Below are positions 11,830 to 23,195 of a stretch of 64,000 nucleotides of DNA, piece after piece (the stretch's first letter is position 1; every line of letters starts with the position of its first letter). The notes beneath the pieces are model-generated. The model was not told where the DNA came from and did not search any database. It saw nothing but the letters and a program-made list of their open reading frames with translations. This DNA is from Polytrichum commune (Eukaryota > Streptophyta > Polytrichopsida > Polytrichales > Polytrichaceae): positions 38,874,001 through 38,938,000 of the forward strand of contig OX485804.1 in the NCBI GenBank assembly GCA_950295325.1, read 5' to 3'. A program made the translations under genes and the position numbers.

Positions 11830-13184
11830 TAAAATCCTACTAAATCTGATTGCAGTAGCTCGATCAACGACCGACCTCTCTACTCTTCGTTCCCTTCCCT
11901 TAGTCTCTCGCTATGCTTCTTCTTTTCCTTTAGGCTTCACGATAGAGTGAAACAAGATTTACGAGAGAGTGAGGTCACCACGATGCTTGCTCAGCTATGG
12001 CTGGGAGAACAGGGAAATGCTGGAAGATTTCTCTCTTATTCTGTATAGCTGGAGTGAGAGATAAGGACCGACGACACTGCTGCCACAACCATTACTTCTC
12101 CACGCGTTTTGAACTCGCATTAAATGCGACTGGAACAACTCCACCTAGTAGTACATACACCTGGCCACACCCGGCCACCCGTCCTTCCAGTTCCTTCCCT
12201 GCCTGCACACCGGCTGTCAGGATGATTTCCGAATTTTGCATACTCGTATATAGGAGGGGAGAAACCAAAACCAAGCCGCGATATTAATCGACTCGAGGCT
12301 CAGGCGGATCTATCTCTCTACCCGAACCTAACTTTAAATCCACATGCTCATCACGCATCTCCCAAACCGCTATCGAGCACTCTGAATCTCTGATGCAACG
12401 AAATAAATGTCAATATTCCATTCCCCCTCTCTCCAAATGATGGTACACTGACCATCCAGCTAACTCTCTAACCACACAGCCAATGGAGTCCGGCTGCACG
12501 AGCGAATTCAAACGAGACAACGGATCTATGCAAGAAGACGACACACACGAAAGTGTGAGAGAGCTCCAACTTCAAGTGTAAGAGCCGGCTCTCACATCAG
12601 GCTTCTTCACCCCCCGTCTGTCCCCTCCGGTACATGAAGGGCTGAGCACCAATGCTGCAAGGATGAGGAACGGAGAAAGGAAACAGAAACAGTACCAGAA
12701 GAAGGAATTAATATCGGCACAAGAATTGAAGTAATTTGAAGCTCCTCGCTCTGTAGCCGCAAACCTAGCGAGGAATGCGGTTATAAGTTGCGGCTGCGGA
12801 GAAAGAAAAGCCCGCGCTGCCTATTACGCCGCGTCAGTAAACCTGGAGACAGACGGCAGAAGCGCAGGGGAAAGTTGAATTAGATAGGTAAACAGATCCT
12901 CGACAATTGTGCAAACTCTTCCTACCTTCCACACCTTCCAACAGCACACGACAAAGCTCCCAAATCTCTCTCACACATCAACTTACGATCCTCATCGTCG
13001 TCACTCGGCGATGAATCCGACGAGACTTTCTGCCTTGACCGAAGAAGAGGATTGATTCATCCCGCCTCATCCCGCCTCTTTGCGACAATTCTAACTCACC
13101 GGATCACAATGCATTTCCACCCTTGGTTCCCGGCTCCCCAGGGCGAGGTTTCTTGCTATTTTAGCTTAGCTAAAGCCCCCGCCA
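11830..13184 (-). promoter_or_regulatory. Putative 5' UTR and promoter region of the DUF688 gene
   Basis: Low-copy-looking DNA of higher GC than the flanks. On the minus strand the part nearest the gene (about 11870-11960) is GA-rich, as plant 5' UTRs often are. A TATA-like CTATATAC on the minus strand lies at 12253-12246; a start about 30 bases downstream would give a UTR of about 640-680 bases. A palindromic AGAGCCGGCTCT lies near 12581-12592. No TSS can be proven from sequence. ORFs at 11997-12287 and 13052-13276 on the plus strand look fortuitous. Confidence 0.35.
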
Positions 13185-13343
13185 ATGTCTTCCGAGGTAA
13201 ATGGGGGGATGGGTACATAGTAAAAATCCACCACCATAGATTTGTGGTAAATTTATCTCGATGTCTTCCGAGGTAAAATTTGGGGGGGGGGATGGGTACA
13301 TGGTAAAAATCGACCACCATAGGTTTGTGGTAAATTTATCTCG
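13185..13343. repeat. 76-bp tandem duplication
   Basis: Two adjacent copies begin ATGTCTTCCGAGGTAAA at 13185 and 13261 and share the 'gatgggtacat.gtaaaaatc.accaccata' core and 'tttgtggtaaatttatctcg' tail. They differ by a longer G run in the second copy and a few substitutions. It is not coding. Confidence 0.85.
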
Positions 13344-15289
13344 ATTTAATCTCGGGGCGTGTTTACATTAGAGTCCAAGGCCGAGGGGGGATTCTCGGGA
13401 TGTCATTTCTTAACACCTACCATCGGTGATGCAGTAAAAAAATTGTCCTATGGATTTGTTGTTTACTTACAATAAATTTTATCTCATCATAATAATTTAG
13501 GGTTTTTAATCTCAATTTAGGTGTTTAAATATCTTTAAAAGCAATATGCAAGTTCTACATAGGAATTGGTGTTTTTACCTTCCTTGATGGCAGTTTTTGT
13601 AAACATGCATCCGAATTGTCACATACAAGCGTACCTAGCTATCATTCAAGCAACATAAAACCTTGATCCTCTATACTTTTGTGGTCAATGCTCTGGACTA
13701 ACTGCTTGGACTGTAGTAATTTGGGGTCTTAAAAGTTGATTTTGGTTATCAACTAAACTATAAACAATAACCTTTGTGTTGCATGTTCTTTCAAGGTTCT
13801 AATGTTGGATGAATGAGAGGTATGTTCATATGCGAAAATTCTCTCTCACTATGGTTTGCGTCTAGGAAACTTGAGGTCCAACACACTGGTTAATGGCTTG
13901 GGCTTTGGGATTCAAGATCGGTTTCCCATACTAGGAAGAACATTCCCTTGAGATTGGCACCACTGAGATTTGGTGGGAAAGTGATGCCACATTAGCATCA
14001 CTTCATATATTTGTACATGATATCCAAATCCTAGTGTAAACTTCTTGGGTACAAAATTGGCTCTCGCCCAATAAGATCCCTCGATTTTGGAGTTTATTTG
14101 GTTTTGGACCCCATTGTAAACCCCTCCTCACTACACTATGGTCATTTTACACTAAAGTACATCACCCTATTGCAGGCACTTCCAACTCCTTGTACAGTGT
14201 TGCCCGTTGGATCAAATCATGAAGTGTTGTCATTCGATGAACAATTCCAAATCACAAAGATTGTTGTTTCCAACTTCAAAACCGGAGTTGAGAGGCAAAA
14301 GTTGCAAGATGTTGAACGTGAAGATTCTCACTCTCTTGAAACGATTGCATAGGCCCTCCCAAACATGTTGATTAGTGAGCCTAAAATTGTGTCTAATCTC
14401 ACCATAACATGTGTTTTCTTGGCATTTCTTATTGATAACAAGCCTTGCCATACACCAGTCAAAAAGAAGTGTTTGATCAAGAATAGTGACCACATCAGGC
14501 CCTCATACCATATGACTAAGTTATGAGCACCTCTTCAAACTAAGTCCACATGCAATAACATGGAGAGCTTTGAAATTTGAGTTTGTGTGGTTGCATGCCT
14601 TCAAGTGTATCGTAATGACATATATACACTATTTCTTAACAATTGACTATTCACATGATAAGTTATGATAATTCAATGGTTGTGATGAGAGTTTGAATTA
14701 TCACGGTCTCCCGGGTTGTATGACACCCACCTCTTTGGTGGGCTTGGTGCAAATTTTGGAAGACCACGAAACATTAGCCATTGCATGTCATGTATGACTC
14801 CATGTATGGTTTTTTTTTTCCAAATCATTCCGAACTTCCTTGGTCCCTCGTACCCTCAAGCTCTAGTATAAAGTGAAGTAACATTGTCTTGGCACTTGCC
14901 ACCAATGGCAAGTTTTAGATTTTGTGGTCACAGGCCACATAAATCTTGTGTAAGTGCCCATGACTCTAGTAAATGTTGTGGGTCACATTCCTATTCTATC
15001 CACTTTCAAATAAATATATTGGTTGTTGAACTTATGTCCACACTAAAAACATCGGGGATAAACTTGTGCATGCACATTATTTTCCAACCCCTGATGTGTA
15101 ACATTAAAGATCAACCCCACGTTATAGGTTACATTATTGCAATTCAATTGATAGTAATGTGCATATGAAATAATCATGGACATTGGACAGTAGGTGGGAA
15201 CATCATGGGGGCATGACAAGAGTAACTAGGGTTGCATAGTACGTAATTCATGCACAGTGTCTACAATGCCAACCACACTATAGGGATTC
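13344..15289. other. Non-genic stretch with repeat ends
   Basis: 13791-13850 is a right end of TIR family C ('ggatgaatgagaggta' then 'ctctctc'). 14230-14500 is a family I copy in the orientation that reads 'caaagattgttgtttcc...cataggccctcccaa'. 14701-14772 contains an imperfect hairpin around CCCACCTC / GGTGGG related to the stronger hairpin at 34419-34489. No gene is supported. Confidence 0.45.
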
Positions 15290-15297
15290 TCAAGGCA

Positions 15298-15481
15298 AAG
15301 GCACCACGGGCCTTGGCTTGGTCGTTAGGGCTCATGGCCCCCAATGAGGAGGTTGTGGGTTCTATTCCCCATGCCGGCATGGTGCTCACCACCTTAGTCG
15401 ACCCAACTTTGGTGGGGGGTCCTTGGACCTTGTGGTATGGGTACCTCAAAGCCCTTTGGGGGGATACCATGTCCGGTATCT
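15298..15481 (+). mobile_element. tRNA-derived SINE candidate
   Basis: A 184-bp segment is bracketed by an identical 8-bp direct repeat TCAAGGCA (15290-15297 and 15482-15489). Near its start it has an internal RNA polymerase III promoter: an A-box-like TGGCTTGGTCGTTAGGG (from about 15314) and a B-box-like GGTTCTATTCC (15358-15368), one change from GGTTCGATTCC, about 44 bases apart as in tRNA genes. The T-arm-like GTGGGTTCTATTCCCC is recognisable, but no complete tRNA cloverleaf can be folded. There is no obvious 3' A-tail, so the SINE call is tentative. The internal open frame is not a gene. Confidence 0.5.
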
Positions 15482-15489
15482 TCAAGGCA

Positions 15490-16436
15490 CTAGTGGCTAG
15501 CTAGGAACTATTATTGTGTGTCACTATAGTGTCCATCCTCGAAAGGGGAGAGTAGTATTGTCCCAATGTCCCCTTGTCCGGTGGGCATCGGGTCATTGAC
15601 GTTACGAACGGACACTTTATTCACGCCAGCCCCTTGCTAAAAAGGGACCAAAGTTTTGTCTATCTTCTTAAGGCAACACACACTACACATATGCCCACAC
15701 TATTTACCATAAGCAAGGTAAAGCAACTGGTGTCTTTGGTGTTGAGTTTGGGTTGAATTGACTAAATCAAAGATTTTTCCATATTTTTAAATAGCATACT
15801 GTTCCAACCACACACAACGAAGCATCAAATCTCTCTCACACAATAATCTTTGTCACCGTTTTAACTCTCTATGCCTTGATTGAAGATTCACCCCACCCTT
15901 GGTTACTTGACCATGGTTATATTTCTTTCTTTTTGAGCTGCATCCCTCACCAATCTTACCAAAACAAAGAGGGTCTAGTTGAAACATGGCCCTATAGGTT
16001 TGTGACTATTTTGTACCAACTTGTCCTCATCAAACTACTTTGCGTCCTCTTATGCAATTCCATAATCGAATTCGTTGAAAATAACACTTCCATGTGTTAT
16101 GACATTTAGAGTTGGATGGTGCTAGGGTTTTTTATACTAAAAAATTAGCTTAGACTGTCCTTCCCCATATACACAAAAGAGCTTGTCAAATGTAAAATAA
16201 AGGGCATCGAGTAGTGAATAAGTTGTGTCTTATTGTTTCCGGTTGGGGGTGACCATCTCAAGTTGGTCACTCCCTAATTGTGGAGAAGCCCATTCGACGG
16301 TGACCAACTTGAAATGGTCATAGTCGATCAAAGAAAAGAGGAGGCAAACATTAATTGCATGCCAGTCACCATAAATTCGAGTCGGGAACCTTCCATGTTT
16401 GAGTCATGTATAAGTTTATTTATGCTTAAGGTGAAT
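15490..16436. other. Non-genic stretch
   Basis: No gene or well-bounded element. A plus-strand open frame at 15876-16109 has no recognisable domain. 16245-16320 contains an inverted phrase (GGTGACCATCTCAAGTTGG ... CCAACTTGAAATGGTCA) suggesting a small decayed TIR element. Confidence 0.4.
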
Positions 16437-16830
16437 TTTCATGCAGGTCGCTTGTTCACTAGATAATAGTGAGTCAAAGGTGTTCACATGTGGTTAAGCA
16501 CAATCCGTCATCCAATCACATTCAGGTGGTCTACTCGAATGTGGAGGGTTGTGGACACACGCCGCTAAACTTCCATGTGTCCACTAAAGAATCTTTAACT
16601 TCCAAGTGTTGGTCACCAAAGGTTTAAGACCAGTTGAAGACTCAAGAGAACCAATGTTGGTGTAGAACTCCATCCGTGGTAACTAGGAGGAGGAGGTTAG
16701 TAGGTGGACCCAAATTTGAGAAGATGGGAATAGGTAGTTGGCACATACGAACCCTACCCCACCAAAATCCCTCTACATTTGGGCGGGTTTGTCTTTATTC
16801 ACACTAGAAACCGGTGGGCGAGCAACCTCA
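16437..16830. mobile_element. TIR element family M, copy 1 (interrupted at its right end)
   Basis: The segment parallels 46903-47788 in order: 'gggttgtggacacacgccgct', 'gaagactca.gagaaccaatgttgg', 'aggaggaggttagtagg', 'gagaagatggga', and finally 'accggtgggcgagcaacctca'. In the other copy the two outer ends are inverted repeats of about 35 bp (CATGTAGGCCGCCTGCCCAC type). Here the right TIR is cut by the family A MITE at 16831, which makes family M the older insertion. No coding capacity. Confidence 0.55.
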
Positions 16831-17347
16831 TGGCCGCTTCACACACGAGCCAAGAGCTGTGACCACGAAATTCCGAGAGCCCAAAAGAAAAGTGTCCAAA
16901 GGCCGTCCCCAACGCACCTCCAAACTCATGTAGTGTGGTCACGCACCCTCGAGTGTAGTGTGAAGCCATATGTGACCGGCCCTTCAACCAAATGCTATTT
17001 CAATGACTGTTCATTCACGCGGGTCCGCACACACGATAAAATAGAGTAAACCAACGGTTGCGAACATTCGGAATGCCATGGTCTCCCAATGGATTTGTGT
17101 GCGGCCTACCCTCCAAGAGATGGTTTTTGAAAATAGATTAAGTGACCATGAACCACGTCCCATTCGATGCCACGTAGGGAACCCATGTCGACGTTACACA
17201 TCCATCTCGCATTCACATACTCCGTCGTCAGTCCCTCAAGCGTAGTGGTGAAGCGAACTTGGAACCGGCTCCGCCGTTTGCACCAACGAGAGTGCGTGAA
17301 ATGTAATTAATGGTCACGGGCTCTCAGTCTCGTGTGTGAAGTGGCCC
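16831..17347 (-). mobile_element. PIF/Harbinger-like MITE, family A (copy in reverse orientation)
   Basis: 517 bp. The right end is CTCGTGTGTGAAGTGGCCC and the left end its imperfect inverse (GGCCGCTTCACACACGAG). It is flanked by TCA on both sides (16828-16830, 17348-17350), a 3-bp target duplication. The interior runs in inverse order to the copies at 33700, 45272 and 56543, including the inverted 'ccatcttgcat' and 'catggtctccc' segments. It is non-coding and must have been mobilised in trans. Confidence 0.8.
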
Positions 17348-17765
17348 TCACCCTTTGCTTTCCTTGCATTATTCACCTGGGAGGCGCTCATGGCCACCAT
17401 AGCCATGCCCCTTGGCAGCAAGGGTGTTGTTTTTGGTAAACGGCCGCAGTCTCTCTCCTTCTCTCCTTCTCTCCTTCTCTCTCTCTCTCTCTCTCTCTTT
17501 GTCTCGGTCCCTCAAGCGTAGTGGTGAAGCGAACTTGGAACCGGCTCCGCCGTTTGCACCAACGAGAGTGGGTGAAGTGTAATTAATGGTCACGGGCTCT
17601 CAGCCTCGTGTGTGAAGTGGCCCTCACCCTTTGCTTTCCTTGCATTATTCACCTGGGAGGCGCCCATGCATGGCCACCATAGCCGTGCCCCTTGGCAGCA
17701 AGGGTGTTGTTTTTGGTAAACAGCCGCAGTCTCTCTCCTTCTCTCCCTTTCTCTCTCTCCTTCCT
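17231..17765. repeat. 276-bp tandem duplication covering a MITE end and its flank
   Basis: Copies start GTCCCTCAAGCGTAGTGG at 17231 and 17507. Each unit contains about 117 bp of the family A MITE end, including the terminal inverted repeat, followed by about 159 bp of flanking DNA with 'ccaccatagcc.tgccccttggcagc' and ending in a CT-rich tract. The duplication therefore occurred after MITE insertion. A second such event is seen at 23066-23750. Confidence 0.9.
17452..17505. repeat. CT microsatellite
   Basis: A CTCTCCTT / (CT)n tract that closes the first unit of the 276-bp duplication; a shorter version closes the second unit near 17725-17763. Confidence 0.9.
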
Positions 17766-18720
17766 TTGGCTGGTTTAGGGCTAGCTAGCTAGCTACAGGC
17801 CGTGGTGGCAAGCGGCTATGGCGCCTGGGATCTATCCTCCTGCTGCTTATAATTAGCGCCCAAGAAGAGCACCAGCAGCAGCTCTAGCCAGCGGAGGGGA
17901 GGGGATAAAATATCCCAAGATAATGAGCCCCTGGGAGCCTAGTGAACCGTCGGTGGGGAATGGGAGGAGTGGAGGCCGCCCACGTCATCACAGACCATTC
18001 ACAAGCACTTATCCCCCTTAATTAAGCTTAGCGCACGGAGGTCAGCCGGATGATGCTTACTGCCAGGGTCAATTAATGAATGAATGAATTGATTAATTAA
18101 TTAGCACAACAATACTCTAGCTTCCATAACCTTGATTAATTACCCCGGCCTTAATTAAGTAGCTCAATTAGTAGGGAGAGGGGAGAAAGTCAGACCATGA
18201 CTAGGGCTACTTGTAGAGGCGGCTCACAGCTTCCTTTCTTGATGAAGGCAAGGGAGGGGGTGATTATAAACATGCCTTATTCGTAAGGTTAGATGCACGG
18301 GTCTTTAATAGGCGGCTCGTTCTCTTGATCGATTGATCGAGCTCCTGTATTTGATCGGTTCGTGGTTCGGTGAGAATCGAAGAGCAAATATCATAAAGAC
18401 ACGTGTTTGAAGAGGTTGGGCTACATCTTCGGTTATTAATAAGTACTCTACATTAAATAGTGGACATGAATGGGAGGACTTGTGTATCAAGTTTAGGAAT
18501 CGACAAACATGCACTACCAATAACCATGTGTATCACTATGTACAAACATGTACACATGGGGAGGTCCGATTCTCGATCCGGTTCTCTTGCATATGTTTTG
18601 TCGTATGTTTGTTGAGTGCAATACGAGTGTATCTAGTTGGTAGAATTTGGAGAACATGAAAATGGAACCATATAACACCTGCGTACCTTACACTAAGAGC
18701 ATGTTCACTAGTTCTCCATA
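17766..18720. other. Low-copy-looking island with promoter-like motifs, no gene found
   Basis: This stretch does not match other repeats in the window. It contains GATAAAATATCC and AAGATAATGAG (I-box/evening-element-like) near 17905-17925, CCCACGTCATCAC (ACGT-core, bZIP-like) near 17978-17990, and TTAATTAAG repeats. It could be a regulatory region or relic of a gene, but no coding exon is recognisable in either direction. A C13-type run lies near 18742-18753. Confidence 0.3.
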
Positions 18721-19131
18721 CAACGCCCTAACATCCTCCCTCCCCCCCCCCCCTCTTCCTTCGATGAAGAACAATTCTAGATAGACTTCCCACTTCTTCC
18801 ATCTTGTAATGTGGGTTTACAAACTAATAAGATGTATGCTTGGAGAAGATGGTAAAAAGGCGGCATCAACATTCCATTTCGAAAGTACACCCTTATTTGG
18901 TTCCCACAGTCCCGGCTCAATGAAGGAGTGCAACCACGAGGTAGTTGTTAGCATCAAATTATTGTTGAGAAAGAGTTGCAAGCTCTTGCCATTGTAGCCA
19001 ATGGCCATTGGTAAGTGAACCTATGGCCCTTTCCACGCTACTTGGGTATGTACTTACATTTGTGTCCATCATTAAAATAAGTCCAATCTAGCATAAGATA
19101 ATGTGATTGTCTATGTAAACTCGTCCATTAG
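18721..19131. other. Non-genic stretch
   Basis: Overlapping open frames on both strands at 18809-19008 share the same DNA and neither has a recognisable domain; they are treated as chance. No repeat family was assigned. Confidence 0.4.
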
Positions 19132-19210
19132 CGGGCAAGAAGACAGGGCAGCGAAGGAGGCGTGGGAGGGATGGGGCCCAACCGAATGAAGATGTGATCT
19201 AACCCGGGAC
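19132..19210. mobile_element. Fragment of fold-back family D (right half)
   Basis: Reads 'gcgaaggaggcgtgggaggg.tggggccca.c.gaatgaagatgtgatctaacccgggac', matching the right arm of the complete element at 28875-29234 and the nested copy at 19855-20205. The left arm is missing. Confidence 0.7.
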
Positions 19211-19790
19211 GGTTAAAACGAGTTGTCTTCTAAGTCGTATTTTAGATCTATTAACTGAAGCCATCGCCGTGGCTTTGATTCAAACAAAGAAAAGAATGGG
19301 TCAAGACTCGAGAAGAACTTAAGAAACTAAGAGAAACCTATATTTAAATTTTGGGTTTTGCTGTGCGAGGGGATCGAATTAGGTAACAACCAGGCCACAA
19401 ACCTTTCCACCTTAGAACACCTGGATTCCTGGCTCTTTATTAGTAGGCTGGGGAAGTTGTAAAGCACACATGTTAATGTGACAGAGGCCGGATTTTTCAT
19501 CCAAAGAATCAAAATATACACCCTAATTAAGCATCAGACCGGGTCCAAGTGACACTTGAACACCCTGGACATTCATGCAGGTTCTTTAAATGGGCTTCCA
19601 TCATGCCACATGTGTGTATTTTTATTTTGGTTTAGTTGCAACATGAGAGAATGAGGTGTGTGGTTTGAAATTTGAGGTTAATTTGGCAACTCCGTCTCCA
19701 TTTTGAGGCTTGCCGATTACCTTTGAGTTTTGGAATGCCAGCTTGTTTGAAGTTAATAAGTTAGGGCCATGAAAGAAAGGTGTCTCTTGT

Positions 19791-20390
19791 GAGGGAATTA
19801 TTGCATACGAGCGTACCTCTCATCCATCTCCTATGTAAACTTGACCCCCCCACCACCACCTTGGGCTAGATCACATCTTCATCCGGCTGGGTCTCTGCCA
19901 TGCCTCCTTCACTGCCCAATCTTCCTGCCCGCACCTGCGTGGGAACTCTTCCCCGTTGGGTACCAATGTGACAACACCCGGTCACTTAAGCCATTAAGCT
20001 CCTTTGGCATGCGAAGGAACTCCATCAATTAACTTGGGAATAATGAAAGTGATGCCAACTTTAATATTTGTAATTTTGACCGGGTATTATCATATTGGTT
20101 CCCAACGAGGAAAAGTTCCCACGCAGGTGCAGGCAACGAAGGAGGCGTGGGAGGGGCGGGGCCCAGCTGAATGAAAATGTGATCTAGCATGGGGTGCCCC
20201 CCCCCCCAGCGAAAGAAAAGGGTTTGTACCCAATTCATCTCTAATGACTTGGATTATATTAATTTGAGGTTCCTCAAAGCACATTCCACTGTCAAATCCA
20301 CCAAAAATAGTTTCCTATGGGATGCACACTGTTTCAAGGTTTTTTTGTTGGATGAATGAAGGGTACAATTGAATGTGATAATCCCCTCTC
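19791..20390. mobile_element. TIR element family C, copy carrying a nested family D element
   Basis: The left end GAGGGAATTATTGCATACGA plus CGTACCTCTCATCC is the inverse of the right end 'ggatgaatgaagggta...gataatcccctctc'. The same ends occur at 30087-30734 and 50448-50905, with single ends at 13791-13850 and 25406-25446. A family D fold-back element occupies most of the interior, so C was here first. Confidence 0.7.
19855..20205. mobile_element. Fold-back element family D, nested in family C
   Basis: Long inverted arms of about 130 bp: the left arm GGGCTAGATCACATCTTC ... 'cctgcgtgggaactcttccccgttggg' is the inverse of the right arm ending GATGTGATCTAGC. It matches the well-bounded element at 28875-29234. 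Poly-C tracts at both borders blur the target duplication. Plus- and minus-strand open frames across it are consequences of the palindrome and are not genes. Confidence 0.75.
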
Positions 20391-21361
20391 TCTCTCCCCC
20401 CCTTTTGGGGTCTCACGTGTTGGGTTACTTTACACTATGATTAGGGTTGTGACCATGATATTGTGAGGGCCCTTGAGACTCATCCAAAGGGTTGTGTAAT
20501 GGACAAAGTTAATTTTATTTATTTTTGGTCACAATGTTTTCAAGTGTAGTGTGAAGACATAAAATCTTATTCATACGGATCAAAACAACGTTTGTATCTA
20601 TCTATATGCATGTATGTTTTATGTAGTCGCTTATTATACGAGGTTAGCTATTTAAGGTTTTTAGTTGGAGTTTAAGCACATACAAAGTGGTTGGATCTTG
20701 GTAGACTAAAACATCCTTCGAAAGTGTGACGCCAACCTAAGTCAATTTGTAGAGCTATAGGATTGGTTTGTGCAACATTGGGCAGCAAACACATATGGTC
20801 AAATTCTTGTAAGCATGTGGTTTACTGAGCAGACTCTCTTAAAGCTCCATGTGCTTAAAGAAAAGTGGGAGAGTCTCAACATTTTCCACCAATAAGAGAT
20901 CTTAGATTTTAATGGTCACGAGCCCTTGAGCTCTAGTGTGAAGTGCCCCTAACTTCCTCTTTTGTGTGAACACATTCCTACTTTAATGATAAGTCTCATT
21001 GGCTTTAAGAACATGTCACATGCACCCCGTTTCATACAAGTGTCCGGTATGGGTATTGCTCTTCTTCTAGATGGTTATAAACTCTATGAATGTACTTTCT
21101 AAATCTACCGTCTTCATATATCTTAAACTCGTCTCGTGGAAGAGAAGGACACTACATGTTTGATTGAATGTGGGCCACACTACCTATTAGTGTGAAATTT
21201 TGAAGCCAAAAATTGGCCCAAACATATTACTCATGTCTAGAGTATGCCATAAACGCTCATTCCTCATTGCGTAGCACTCAAACTAAGGACATGTGTCATG
21301 GCATTGTTAGTTCTAGCATGATCAAAGCTCAATCCCAAAGTGATCGAAAGGATAATGAAAC
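20391..21361. other. Non-genic stretch
   Basis: No gene. About 20905-20955 resembles a lone family A end ('ggtcacgagcccttgagct..agtgtgaagtgcccc'). 20515-20530 has a T-rich tract. The rest is unassigned. Confidence 0.4.
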
Positions 21362-21364
21362 TAA

Positions 21365-21816
21365 GGGACGGTTTGCACCATGGACCATGAAGTCGGACCA
21401 TGGAAGATGGCCTTTTTCCATGGTCCAACTTCCATGGTCCAATTTCTCAAAAAGGGCAGTTTTGAAAAAAATTAAGTTTGATCATTCCCTTGTCTTCGTC
21501 TTCTCTTCTTCCCAAACCCTCCCCCCCCAAAAAGAAGATCTTATTTGATTTTATTGTAACAACATTTATTTGCCATCGTCCCTTGCTTTTCTCTATCAAA
21601 GCACCTTTTTTGCCTCTCCCATGGCAAAATCCATTGGACCATGTCAGTGGATAATGTAGCCCTTAAGACACATCTTTTGGGGACCTTAAACTCCATGGTC
21701 ACTCTGACACTTTTTCCTTTTTGTAAACCAAAGTGATCCCATGACAAGTTCAACAACCAATCACAAATTGTACATGGCCTTGGGACGACTTCACGGTCCA
21801 TGATGTAAACAACCGC
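21365..21816. mobile_element. PIF/Harbinger-like MITE family B, copy 1
   Basis: 452 bp flanked by TAA on both sides (21362-21364 and 21817-21819). The ends are inverted: left GGTTTGCACCATGGACCATG, right its inverse 'catgatgtaaacaacc'. The interior is shared with 37527-38077 and 46370-46890 ('ccaatggattttgc', 'caaccaatcacaaattgtaca'). Open frames across it are not genes. Confidence 0.75.
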
Positions 21817-21842
21817 TAAGTCCAAGGCGAGCAAGGAACCAA

Positions 21843-22080
21843 CCTATGGGGGGGGGGGGGGGACGGGACCCCCCTCCCCCAAACGGGGCTGGGGCGAACC
21901 AACCTGTACATTGGTTTTTAGAAGGCAAGGGTTTAGGCATCCAACAAGGAACGAGTGTATGGGTTGGTTCACCCCACCCCGGGGCTATAGCGAACCAACC
22001 CGTACATTGGTTCCTTAGAGACAAGGGTTTAGACATCCAACCAGGATCAAGTGTATGGGTTAGTTCACCAAATCCCCCCC
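21843..22080. repeat. 96-bp tandem duplication between G and C runs
   Basis: Units start CGGGGCT at 21884 and 21980 and share 'cgaaccaacc.gtacattggtt', 'aagggttta.acatccaac' and 'gtgtatgggtt.gttcacc'. They are bounded by a G15-type run (21848-21862) and a C13-type run (22074-22087). The minus-strand open frame at 21791-22144 arises from this repeat. Confidence 0.8.
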
Positions 22081-22677
22081 CCCCCCCTTGGTAGGTAGGT
22101 GGCATGAAACGGAATGTTACCTTTGTGTGCGGAGTCAAGTCCAACCCCCCCCCCCCTCGGGGCCGGTTTTGCCTCGCAATTCGAACTTATGATCTTATTG
22201 GTGAGAGTGCGAATCTACCTTATTACAGAGGGAGGGAGGGAGGAATGCCCTAGCTGGCGGGCACTTGCATGATTAATATGCAGTCAGACCCCACATCTGC
22301 TAAGAAGGCGAGAGCACTGACAAGAGTAGGTGAGGGTTTTTGCACATCCCGAAACGCTGCGTGTCATTTGAAAACGGGTCAGACTTTTTGGGCATACCTT
22401 AATCGGTCGCCACATCCTAACTCACTCTGTTCCCAAGACCAACTGATTTACATGTTCACATTTATTTATTTATATTTATTTTCCCTGGGTTTTTCTTTAT
22501 TAACTTGGAGTGTGTATGTTCTTTAGGATCCTGCAAAATGTTTTTTTTAATTTAATTTAATTTCCCCTGAAGTCTTGATCTTCAGCCGGTGATTCCTCAA
22601 ACTCAACCGGTTCATCTGTACCTAGCAGCCGTTTCTCCCCGTTCATTGAAACAGGTCATCCGGCTCAAAGGAACCTC
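22081..22677. other. Non-genic stretch
   Basis: Includes a C12 run near 22146 and a (GGGA)n tract near 22230-22243. No gene or bounded element recognised. Confidence 0.4.
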
Positions 22678-23195
22678 CGGCCACTTCACACACGAGACTG
22701 CGAGCCCGTGACCAGGACACTTCAAGCACTCTCATTGGCCGAAAAGACAGAGCTGGTCCGAGTTCGCTTCACACTCCGCTTGAGGGACCAACAGAGTATG
22801 TGAATGCAAGATGGATGTAAAGCCGACCTGGATTCCCTACATGGCATCAAATGGATCGTGTTTCATAGTTACTTGGATTATTTTCAAAAACCACCTCTTG
22901 GAGGTAGGCCTAACACAAAACCACTGGGAGACCATGGCACTCCAAACGCTCACAACCGTAAGTTCATTCTATTTTATCATACACGAGAGCCCCCTGCGTG
23001 AATAGAAATTCGTTGAAATAGCATTTGGTCGAGGGCCTAGTCGGATATGACTTCACACTACACTTGAGAGTCCGTGACCACACTACATGATGTTGGCGGT
23101 GTGTTGGGAGGGACGGCCTTTGGACACTTTCCTTCCTTTTGGGCTCTCACAATTTCATGGTCACGGCTCGTGACTCGCGTGTGATGAAGTGGCCC
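22678..23195 (+). mobile_element. PIF/Harbinger-like MITE family A, copy with tandemly amplified right end
   Basis: Begins GGCCACTTCACACACGAG and ends with its inverse GATGAAGTGGCCC. The interior follows the family order: 'cactctcattgg', 'gatggatgtaaag', 'accacctcttggaggtaggcc', 'gggagaccatggcactcc', 'acttcacactacacttga'. The flanking trinucleotides (CTC / TTC) do not form a clear duplication. The last 130 bp form the first part of the 230-bp array that follows. Confidence 0.8.

Noticed and set aside
21791-22144. 117-codon minus-strand Gly/Pro-rich frame
   Set aside because: Formed by G/C homopolymer runs and a 96-bp tandem duplication; both strands are open for the same reason.
18742-22160. 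Poly-C and poly-G runs (for example 18742, 20198, 21848, 22074, 22146)
   Set aside because: Homopolymers at repeat borders; lengths are unreliable in sequencing and no G-quadruplex-type spacing of four runs is clear.
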